42,280 bases of DNA from Komagataeibacter saccharivorans (GTDB lineage Bacteria > Pseudomonadota > Alphaproteobacteria > Acetobacterales > Acetobacteraceae), in NCBI RefSeq assembly GCF_003207825.1, contig NZ_NKTY01000027.1, positions 1 to 42,280 on the forward strand, written 5' to 3'. The notes under the pieces are model-generated. The model saw only the letters and a list, made by a program, of their open reading frames with translations, made no database searches and was not told the DNA's origin. Both the position numbers and the translations under genes were made by a program. Positions 24,351 through 31,105 of this stretch are shown here, piece after piece; position 1 is the first letter of the stretch; each line of letters begins with the position of its first letter.

Positions 24351-25472
24351 TCAGCGCACGGGTTTGAGGTGCAGGTCCATGGTATACATCGCAACCGGCA
24401 GATGCAGGCGGCTGACCCCATCGGGCTGGAATGTCGCGGTGCGGTTCAGTTGCACGGCGGGTATCCATAACGTGCCGTGACTGTCGATCCACATGGCATC
24501 GGCCCAGACAAGACGCCTGTCACGCACCAGCGTCGTGGCCTTGCCCTGTGGCGTGATGCGCAGGATACGCAGCGTATTCACATCCGATACATACAGGTTG
24601 CCATCCCCATCAATGGCTGAACCGCCGGTGGTGGGGGTGTCGTAAAACTGGCTTACGGCACGGGACAGGTCGGCAGCGGACAGGGCAGGATTTTCCAGTG
24701 CCGCCGTGGGGGCGACCCACATGGGGCCGGAACTGGGCTGGAAATAGAGTTTCTGCCCGTCTGGCGAGACCTCAAGCTGGTCGGCATGGACGCGCACCGG
24801 CCTGCCATGCGTGGTCAGCAGCCTGCCTTCGGCATACATGGGCCGTTCATCCGTGGTGGAGCGGTCATGCGCCAGAATGCGCCGCTGCTGTCCCGTGCGC
24901 AGGTTCACCACAACCAGCGCTGGATCACCCGCATCGGTTACGAAAATCATATCGTTATGGAAGCGCATGTCATCCATGTAGCTATGCGCGGTGCTGGCGG
25001 CGCGTAGCGTTATGACATGTTTCACACTGCCCGTTTCAATATCGAAAGCCAGCAGCCGCGCGGGCGCGCCATCAGGCGGGTTGGGTGGTCCGCCTACATT
25101 CGCATCGCCTGAATCAACGACCCACAGCAGTCCGTCCGGTCCGATCCGGATGGCATTGACGCGTACGAAGGGCTGAAGATCCCCTCTGCTGCCATCGGGG
25201 CGGTTCCAGTGTGCATCGGGAAAAGGATGGGGCTGACCATTACGGTCGATTTCGGCCACCGTCGGTCCGTCACCCCCGCCGCCCCAATAGGGGAAGGAGA
25301 CGAACATCCGGCCGTTATCGGCCACGGCGACCGCATTGAACACCCGTGGAGAGGTCCACGCCGTATGCAGCGCCTCATCGGCCAGCGCGGCGGGCGCAAA
25401 AGGGACCGCAGCCAGCATCAGGGCCGCAAGGACTGTATCGCGCAGGCGCCTGCGGGGACGGATCGTGTGCAT
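24351..25472 (-). CDS. Yellow / major royal jelly protein-like beta-propeller, secreted
   Basis: A 373-residue protein with a signal peptide ending near ALA (residue 31) and a six-bladed propeller. Landmarks of the bacterial MRJP/Yellow family are VNAIRIGPDGLLWVVDSG near residue 105, FVTDAGDPALVVVNLRTG near 177, LEVSPDGQKLYFQPSSGPMW split around 235, and a late GNLYVSD segment. Some relatives are annotated as gluconolactonases or dopachrome-converting enzymes, but the activity is unproven in most bacteria. It is convergent with the Rieske gene and separated by 98 bases from the DUF1269 gene upstream. Confidence 0.82.
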   Translation of the reverse strand: MHTIRPRRRLRDTVLAALMLAAVPFAPAALADEALHTAWTSPRVFNAVAVADNGRMFVSFPYWGGGGDGPTVAEIDRNGQPHPFPDAHWNRPDGSRGDLQPFVRVNAIRIGPDGLLWVVDSGDANVGGPPNPPDGAPARLLAFDIETGSVKHVITLRAASTAHSYMDDMRFHNDMIFVTDAGDPALVVVNLRTGQQRRILAHDRSTTDERPMYAEGRLLTTHGRPVRVHADQLEVSPDGQKLYFQPSSGPMWVAPTAALENPALSAADLSRAVSQFYDTPTTGGSAIDGDGNLYVSDVNTLRILRITPQGKATTLVRDRRLVWADAMWIDSHGTLWIPAVQLNRTATFQPDGVSRLHLPVAMYTMDLHLKPVR

Positions 25473-25570
25473 GGGCCGAGCATATCACCCGTATGGATGC
25501 GGTGCCATCACGCCTGCGTGTGGGATCAGGTGCTGGTCCCGCCGGGTCTGGATACCCGGCGGGGGTATGG

Positions 25571-26101
25571 TCAGGCGGCGGGTGCGGCCATCTGGCCCAG
25601 TGCCGCGCGCAGCTTGCCTTCATCCGCAGGCGAGAGCGAGGTCTGCAGCACGCGGGCATGACCCTTGAACTGCGCCAGATCGGTCAGCACCTTGTCGGGC
25701 TGCGACTTGCGCACCAGCACGAACAGCGCGGATGTATTGGGCGGGATGGTGCCGCCAAGGGATTTGATGAAATTGTCATCAATTCCGTAATCGGACATCT
25801 TGCCCGCAATGGCGCCAGCACCCGCGCCGACAATGCTGCCCGCGACAAAACCGGCCAGCGGGTTCAGGCACAGCAGCCCGACCAGCGCGCCCCAGAACCC
25901 GCCGGAGAACAGCCCGTAGGATGCACCGACCTTTTCCAGGTTGACGCTCTGCTGCAGGTGCAGCTTGCCATCCGGCCCGCGGACCACGACGACTGCGTCC
26001 TCCAGATCCAGAAGGTATTCCTTTTCCAGTTTCTTGCATTCGGTCAGCGCGGCCGTGGCTTCATCCGGGCGGTCAAAACCGACAACGATCAGATCGGACA
26101 T
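25571..26101 (-). CDS. DUF1269 family membrane-associated protein
   Basis: A 176-residue protein. The N-terminal part opens SDLIVVGFDRPDEATAAL, followed by an acidic helix and a conserved EDAVVVVR strand. A glycine-rich hydrophobic segment (about 62-102, FSGGFWGALVGLL and GSIVGAGAGAIAGK) probably inserts in the membrane. A C-terminal domain carries IPPNTSALFVLV. This layout is that of DUF1269. Function is unknown. GGAG seven bases upstream supports the start. A perfect hairpin lies in its leader. The gene upstream on the same strand is the VirB1-like transglycosylase. Confidence 0.83.
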   Translation of the reverse strand: MSDLIVVGFDRPDEATAALTECKKLEKEYLLDLEDAVVVVRGPDGKLHLQQSVNLEKVGASYGLFSGGFWGALVGLLCLNPLAGFVAGSIVGAGAGAIAGKMSDYGIDDNFIKSLGGTIPPNTSALFVLVRKSQPDKVLTDLAQFKGHARVLQTSLSPADEGKLRAALGQMAAPAA

Positions 26102-26120
26102 GGGTTACTCCATTTCATAA

Positions 26121-26144
26121 CAGTCCCCCGAATGGCGGGGACTG
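26121..26144 (-). other. Hairpin between the virB1-like and DUF1269 genes
   Basis: A perfect 8-bp stem, CAGTCCCC/GGGGACTG, with an 8-base loop lies 20 bases before the DUF1269 start. It has no T-run on either side. It could weakly terminate the upstream gene or act as a structured leader. Confidence 0.5.
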
Positions 26145-26231
26145 ACAGCAGGCATGATATTACATGCACAGCTCCCTGATCCCGTGGCGGTTTTTAGGCA
26201 TGGATGCCCCCGGTGCGGCGCAGGTCTGCCC

Positions 26232-26996
26232 CTATTGCGCAGGGGCCGGAGGGTGCGGTGGGGGCGTGAAGACATCTTCCGGGGCCTGGGTAAAGGCGTC
26301 GCGTCCGCGCGGGCTGTCCTGTGGGCCATCGGTGGTGGGTGGCGCGATGGGTGTGGGCCGGGTCCTGCCGCCATCGGCAGGGGGCGGGGCCTCAAGGGCC
26401 GGGATCATCAGTGTTTCAGGGGTACTGTCATGCTGTGCCGCAAGCGCCAGCAGCCCGGCGACATACCCGTTACGCAGGCCACGGACGGGGCTGCCCGTAT
26501 TGTAGCAGCTCAGCGCATGGCGAAGCCTGTCCTGCGCCGTGCCGGAAGAGGGCTGTGCGCTGTAGCAGTCATGCAGGACGTGGTTTGCCACATGCAGGTT
26601 CCGGCACGGTTCCAGTACCGCTGCGGGGGACAGGCCAAGCCGGGTTATGGTGCGGCTGTTGACCTGTAGCAGCCCGATATCGAAATCATGGCCGTGATCT
26701 GCAAGCCAGCGCACGGTCGCCTCCGCTTCCGCCATGCTGGCCGGTGCGCGGGGCAGGCGATAGCGACCGTTGACATGCACCGCCCATGGCACGCCCGCTG
26801 ATTCCTGTCGGATCATGAGGGCAAGCGTGCGGGGTGACAGATCCGGCGCGCAGCGGCGACCCAGTGCTTCGACAGGGCTCATCGTCTCCACAGCCGGGAT
26901 GGTCGTAGCCCATGTCGGGGCTGCTGATGCGCAGAGCATGACCAGGCCCATCCGCCAGCAGGATTGCGCTTTTTCTGTCCCAGACTTGCAAAGCAT
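26232..26996 (-). CDS. VirB1-like lytic transglycosylase
   Basis: A 254-residue exported protein with a goose-lysozyme-like SLT domain. The catalytic Glu is Glu 65 in MIRQESAGVPWAVHVNG. It is followed by FDIGLLQVNSRT and the late ALSCYNTGSP motif, all typical of VirB1-type transglycosylases that open peptidoglycan for type IV secretion machines. The C-terminal 60 residues are Pro-rich and probably disordered. The N-terminus may start at residue 1 (26996) or at Met 16 (26951); neither has a good ribosome binding site. It is divergent from the lipoprotein - VirB9 - VirB10 genes, which fits a shared function. Confidence 0.82.
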   Translation of the reverse strand: MLCKSGTEKAQSCWRMGLVMLCASAAPTWATTIPAVETMSPVEALGRRCAPDLSPRTLALMIRQESAGVPWAVHVNGRYRLPRAPASMAEAEATVRWLADHGHDFDIGLLQVNSRTITRLGLSPAAVLEPCRNLHVANHVLHDCYSAQPSSGTAQDRLRHALSCYNTGSPVRGLRNGYVAGLLALAAQHDSTPETLMIPALEAPPPADGGRTRPTPIAPPTTDGPQDSPRGRDAFTQAPEDVFTPPPHPPAPAQ

Positions 26997-27079
26997 GAGG
27001 GGCTTTTTTATCCTTTTGCCATGTGCGGGTTATCAAAACATGGTGTTGAGCAGTCAGCGGTCATTCCGGTTATAGCCGG

Positions 27080-27322
27080 ATGTCCCTGCCTGTGAGAGCG
27101 GAATCAGGATTTTTCAGTCGTCATCCCGCCAGCGTCCGGGTCAGTATGATGGTGGCGACGGGCATGCTGCTGGCCGCCTGTGCTGCGCGCCCCGGTCACG
27201 TCACCCAGCCCAATATGCTGTATCTGGTGCCGGTCAACCATGGCATGCCGCCGGAACTGTCCGGTCACGCGGACGCGGTTGCCCCCGCTGTCCCGCCTGC
27301 GGCACAGGCGGGTGGGGCATGA
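27080..27322 (+). CDS. Small lipoprotein, VirB7-like by position
   Basis: An 80-residue protein with the lipobox LLAAC (Cys 34) and a short Pro/Ala-rich mature part. VirB7 in type IV systems is a small outer-membrane lipoprotein binding VirB9. The sequences are too short and variable to recognise, so the assignment rests on position: its stop overlaps the VirB9-like start by four bases (ATGA). The start is uncertain; ATG 27080 gives an unusually long signal peptide, and ATGs at 27146 and 27149 give a very short one. The mature protein is the same in each case. Confidence 0.6.
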   Translation: MSLPVRAESGFFSRHPASVRVSMMVATGMLLAACAARPGHVTQPNMLYLVPVNHGMPPELSGHADAVAPAVPPAAQAGGA

Positions 27323-28236
27323 TGCGGCAACTGTATCTGCCCGGCCTGCGGGCGCTGATGGCCGGTAGTTTCATGGCCGGGTTCGCGGCTGTCTGCCTGT
27401 ATCCCGATGGCGCACGGGCGACAGGTAGCAAAAGTGTTTCCCCCTACGATTACCGTATCAAGTCGGTTGTCTATAACCCGCGTGACACGGTGGAGATTGA
27501 TGGCGTCGTCGGGATTGCGACCGACATCACCCTTTCCCCGGAGGAGCATTACGTCACCCATGCCTTTGGCGAGGAAGGCGGCTGGTCCTTCGCCTGCCGG
27601 GAAAACCACTGCTTCATCCGCCCCCGTGAGCAGGAGAGTGACACCAACCTGACCATCGTGACCGACCGCCATGTCTACCATATCCTGCTGCATTACGTGG
27701 GCGGGCGGCAGGAAAAGGGACCGGATGGACATGTCCGCACCGTATTCGCCCCCACCCCGTGGGCTGTGGAACAGGCGACCGTCGAGCTGACCTATCTCTA
27801 CCCCGACGAGGAAAACAGCCGGAAAGCCGCTGCCGATCGCGCCAGCCACATTCAGGCGGAACTGGCCGATGTGTATGGCGACGGACCGCGCAATACCGCC
27901 TATCGCCGTTCCGACGGAACAAGGGACCGGGCCATCGCGCCGCTGAATGTATGGGATGATTACCGCTTCACCTATTTCCGCTTTCCCGAAAACGGCGTCC
28001 TGCCCGCATTATACGCCATGAATGAAAGCGGTCAGGAAACGATAGTGAATGCGGTCGTGCTGGGGCGTGACCATAATATCCTTGCCGCCCAGATGACGGC
28101 GCGGCAGTGGCGCATCCGTTACGGAAGTCTGGTCATTGGCGTTGTGAATGACGGGTATAATCCTTCGCTCGGCAGTGCGGAAAATGGCACCATCTCGCCT
28201 GTTGTCCGGCGTGTCGCGCGCGATGGGGCATCGTGA
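27319..28236 (+). CDS. virB9: VirB9/CagX/TrbG family protein
   Basis: A 305-residue exported protein (signal peptide ending near ARA, about residue 35). It has the N-terminal YDYRIKSVVYNP and EIDGVVGIATDITLSPEE strands, the DRHVYHILL motif, ELTYLYPDEE in the linker, and a C-terminal domain with YRFTYFRFPENGVLPALYAM and the RQWRIRYG stretch. These are the two domains of VirB9, which with VirB7 and VirB10 builds the outer-membrane core of type IV secretion systems. It overlaps its neighbours on both sides, so the three genes are translationally coupled. Confidence 0.87.
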   Translation: MMRQLYLPGLRALMAGSFMAGFAAVCLYPDGARATGSKSVSPYDYRIKSVVYNPRDTVEIDGVVGIATDITLSPEEHYVTHAFGEEGGWSFACRENHCFIRPREQESDTNLTIVTDRHVYHILLHYVGGRQEKGPDGHVRTVFAPTPWAVEQATVELTYLYPDEENSRKAAADRASHIQAELADVYGDGPRNTAYRRSDGTRDRAIAPLNVWDDYRFTYFRFPENGVLPALYAMNESGQETIVNAVVLGRDHNILAAQMTARQWRIRYGSLVIGVVNDGYNPSLGSAENGTISPVVRRVARDGAS

Positions 28237-29213
28237 TGCGCGTGCGCCTTCCGCTGCCTCTTGCGCTGGCGGCCCTGATGATGCTTGCCCTGACCGGGCG
28301 CGGGGCACGGGCGGATGATCCGGCCCGCATCACGCTGAAATGCCCCGGTGGCACGGTTGTCGTGGATGGTCAGGGACAGGCGGGCTGTCTGGCAACGCCC
28401 GTGGCGGCACCCACCCCGCCCGCGCCCGCTGTCGAAAGCGTGGAAGACGCCGCCATGAAGCGCAGGCTCGGCCATGATTTCGTGTTTGCCACGCCCGTAG
28501 CCGATACCGCTGCCGCATCGTCCGCCACGTCGGCCGCCGCTCCCGCCAAGACTGATAACGTGCTGCTGACCCGCCTTCAGCCTGACAGCATGACCCCTGC
28601 TGTCGCCACGGTCATGCATAACCAGAACCTGACAGTCGGCAAGGGCACGCTGATACCGTGCGGCATGATAAACGAAATCAACACCACCCTGCCGGGCATG
28701 GTGACGTGCCGCGTCAGCCACGATGTCTATTCCATCAATGGCAAGGTCCGGCTGATCGACAAGGGCGCGGTGGCGGAAGGCGAAGTGACATCCGCCCTGC
28801 AATATGGCCAGAAACGGATTTTCGTGAACTGGCTGCGCCTGCGCAATCCGGAAGGGGTCACGATCGACCTGCTCAGCCCCGGCACCACGCCCCTTGGCGG
28901 CAGCGGGGTCAAGGGCAAGGTCAATACCCATTTCTGGGCCCGTTTTGGCGATGCGATCATGGTGTCGATCATTACCAATGTCGGGCAGATGATGGTGCAG
29001 GCGATTACCAACCTTGCGTCCAAACCCGGCACGACCAGTATTTCCACCAGCAGCGATGACACCAATTCCGTCGTGGGGCAGGTGGAAAAGATCATCCTTG
29101 CCCAGACCAGCAACGTGCCCCCCAGCCTGTATGTGCAGCAGGGCGACATGGTGCAGATCTATGTGGCGCGGGATCTGGATTTCAGCAGCGTTTACACGCT
29201 GACGGACCGGTAG
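28236..29213 (+). CDS. virB10: VirB10/TrbI family protein with an atypical N-terminus
   Basis: A 325-residue protein. The C-terminal 210 residues are a standard TrbI/VirB10 beta-barrel domain: GTLIPCGMINEINTTLPGMV, then SHDVYSINGKVRLIDKGAV, YGQKRIFVNWLRLRNPEG and HFWARFGDA. Normal VirB10 begins with a cytoplasmic segment and one inner-membrane helix followed by a long Pro-rich linker. Here the protein starts directly with a hydrophobic signal-like stretch ending near ARA, then about 80 residues with a CPGG...GC pair and Pro/Ala-rich linker. It may therefore be cleaved and fully periplasmic. ATG 28236 overlaps the virB9 stop (TGATG); a GTG at 28233 is an alternative. Confidence 0.85.
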   Translation: MRVRLPLPLALAALMMLALTGRGARADDPARITLKCPGGTVVVDGQGQAGCLATPVAAPTPPAPAVESVEDAAMKRRLGHDFVFATPVADTAAASSATSAAAPAKTDNVLLTRLQPDSMTPAVATVMHNQNLTVGKGTLIPCGMINEINTTLPGMVTCRVSHDVYSINGKVRLIDKGAVAEGEVTSALQYGQKRIFVNWLRLRNPEGVTIDLLSPGTTPLGGSGVKGKVNTHFWARFGDAIMVSIITNVGQMMVQAITNLASKPGTTSISTSSDDTNSVVGQVEKIILAQTSNVPPSLYVQQGDMVQIYVARDLDFSSVYTLTDR

Positions 29214-29438
29214 GACTGTTGCCCGGATTTCTTTTCTGATGATGTGCAGTCAGTTTCCATGATGACTGTCGCATGTCGTGTGTACATTGAGTAATTTTCA
29301 AGAACAATTCTCGTTATCTTAAAGTAATAAGTTTACGGATGGAGGAATTTATTTTCCTGTTGAACTGTATCCCGGTTTGGCGCGATGATTGGCAGCAGGT
29401 AATCCGTTGCTTACCAACCGTCAGGAAAGGGAATACAG

Positions 29439-29777
29439 ATGCCCCGTTTCATGAATGATGATGACCGCCCCGATGATGCGGGCGAAGGCAAGCATGGCAC
29501 CGCGCGCCGACTGGCGGAGGCCGGACTGCGCGCCGAACGCGCAGGCGATCAGGCCCGGGCCGACGAACTGTTTGACGAAGCCGAACGCACCGACCCCGAA
29601 GCGCTGGAAAACGTGCTGATGGAAAATCCCGTCCCGCGCCGCCGGGTATCGGGTCAGGGCTTTGGTGATGACAGGGGTGTGGAACGCATGAGCCGTACCG
29701 TGCAGCCGGAGTCCGACGCCCCCTCCCGCGCGGGGATCACGGATGAAGGCAGCGGCGCGGATTCCGAACGCCGCTGA
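29439..29777 (+). CDS. Small acidic, probably disordered protein
   Basis: I do not recognise this 112-residue protein. It is very rich in Asp, Glu and Arg, lacks hydrophobic segments apart from a central amphipathic helix (about 22-60, ARRLAEAGLRAERAGDQARA), and its C-terminal half looks disordered. GGAAAGGG lies about eight bases upstream, and the coding composition matches the genome, which supports a real gene. The 225 bases before it are AT-rich and hold no gene. Nothing in the neighbourhood points to a function. Confidence 0.62.
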   Translation: MPRFMNDDDRPDDAGEGKHGTARRLAEAGLRAERAGDQARADELFDEAERTDPEALENVLMENPVPRRRVSGQGFGDDRGVERMSRTVQPESDAPSRAGITDEGSGADSERR

Positions 29778-29796
29778 ACCCGTTCCAGGCGGGTTC
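29776..29796. terminator. Hairpin spanning two convergent stop codons
   Basis: A 7-bp perfect stem, GAACCCG/CGGGTTC, with a 7-base loop starts inside the stop of the acidic-protein gene and ends at the stop of the small membrane protein gene. It lacks a T-run on both strands. It is probably a compact bidirectional transcription barrier. Confidence 0.45.
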
Positions 29797-30005
29797 TACA
29801 GTGATGGGCCCCACATCCCCGCCAGAAACAGGATCATCCCCAGTGTCAGCATGGCAATGTGGAACATGACCTGACCGGGCATGGCATCGGGACTGATATG
29901 CAGTCCGTACATGAACTGGACCACCACCAGCGTCATTCCGATCACGCACAGGGCGATGCGCACCGGGCTGATCGACGTGGGCCATATCTGGTTTCTGCGG
30001 TTCAT
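29796..30005 (-). CDS. Small two-helix membrane protein
   Basis: A 69-residue protein with two hydrophobic helices (about 16-35 and 46-65) joined by a short HISPDAMPG loop. I do not recognise a family. GGAGG nine bases before ATG 30005 supports both the gene and the start; the frame is open further upstream without secretion features. It probably sits in the inner membrane. It is divergent from the acid-phosphatase-like gene and convergent with the acidic protein. Confidence 0.62.
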   Translation of the reverse strand: MNRRNQIWPTSISPVRIALCVIGMTLVVVQFMYGLHISPDAMPGQVMFHIAMLTLGMILFLAGMWGPSL

Positions 30006-30170
30006 TGCTGCGTGCCTCCGGGCTGTGGCGTCAGTCTGCCATAAAACAGGGTCGGGCAGAAGGCGCATCGCCGCCATCGGGGATTTGCCACGTCCCGCGC
30101 GCATGCTATGCGCGGGGAAAGGTCATATGCGCCCATGACCTGCGGCGACCGGTGTACTGACAGGAACATG

Positions 30171-31016
30171 ATGCGTCTCGAACGTTTTGCCACTTCGTAT
30201 GGACTGGCCGCCTGCGTCGTGCTGCCCCTGCTGGGGACACCCCTGCGCGCGGGGGCGCATCCGCATCATCATCATCCTGCTACGGCCGCCCACGATCAGG
30301 CCGCGCAGGCGGAGGTGCCCGCAGGTCCACCCCTGCCCGACGGGCAGGTATTCCTGCCGCCCCCACCCGGCCCGGATACCGCCCAGCGTGCGGCTGATGC
30401 CAGCATCTATGGCGCGACCCGCGTGCTGGAAAACACGCCGCGATGGAAACTGGCGCAGGCGGACAACCGCGATACGCCCGCGCATATGGTCTCGGCCTTT
30501 TCCTGTGCCGTGGGGTTTACACTGCCGCCTGAACGCCTGCCCGAACTGGTGGGGCTGTTTACCCGGCTCGAACACCGGCTGACCCCTGCGGTACAGGCGG
30601 AGAAGAAACTGTGGAATCGTCCCCGCCCGTTTACCGAAGCCGAACTGCCGCGGTGCATTCCGCTGCGGGCGCAGTTGCGGCAGGACCCGTCCTATCCTTC
30701 GCTCCATGCGACGCTGGGTTGGGTTGCGGGCCTGATTCTGGCGGATATCCTGCCCGAACGCACGGCATGGATCATGCAGCGCGCGCGGGTTTTTGGTGAA
30801 AGCCGGGTTGTCTGTGGCGTGCAGTGGCAGAGCGATGTCGCCGCAGGCTGGATGAATGGCGGCGTGCTGTATTCCGCCATGGAACAGGACGAGGGCTTCC
30901 GGCAGGAAATGGACAAAGCGCGGGCGGAGGTCACGGCCCTGCGCACCACCATGGCCGCCCCGCCAGCCGCCGAATGCGCGGTGGAGGCGGATGCCGCAGC
31001 CCATCCACCGCAATAG
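30171..31016 (+). CDS. Class A acid phosphatase-like (PAP2) protein lacking the nucleophile His
   Basis: A 281-residue exported protein with a signal peptide, a His-rich stretch (AHPHHHHP) and a PAP2 domain. The KX6RP motif is intact (Lys 145, Arg 152, Pro 153). The PSGH motif reads PSYPSLHAT with its His 179 kept. The third motif SRX5HX3D reads SRVVCGVQWQSD, with Gln 218 in place of the histidine that becomes phosphorylated. Hydrolysis by the normal mechanism should be lost. AGGA favours ATG 30171 over the one three bases earlier. A strong hairpin follows the stop. Confidence 0.85.
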   Translation: MRLERFATSYGLAACVVLPLLGTPLRAGAHPHHHHPATAAHDQAAQAEVPAGPPLPDGQVFLPPPPGPDTAQRAADASIYGATRVLENTPRWKLAQADNRDTPAHMVSAFSCAVGFTLPPERLPELVGLFTRLEHRLTPAVQAEKKLWNRPRPFTEAELPRCIPLRAQLRQDPSYPSLHATLGWVAGLILADILPERTAWIMQRARVFGESRVVCGVQWQSDVAAGWMNGGVLYSAMEQDEGFRQEMDKARAEVTALRTTMAAPPAAECAVEADAAAHPPQ

Positions 31017-31039
31017 GACTGCGTACGGGGCCATATGCG

Positions 31040-31066
31040 CGAAAGGCCGGGGCGCCCGGCCTTTCG
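31040..31066. terminator. Strong bidirectional hairpin terminator
   Basis: A 12-bp perfect stem, CGAAAGGCCGGG/CCCGGCCTTTCG, closes a 3-base loop, between the stops of the phosphatase-like gene and the convergent AAA+ ATPase gene. There is only a short A/T stretch on either side. Confidence 0.65.
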
Positions 31067-31105
31067 GTTATCTGCCTTATGAATGCACCCGTGTCCGTCC
31101 GGTAA

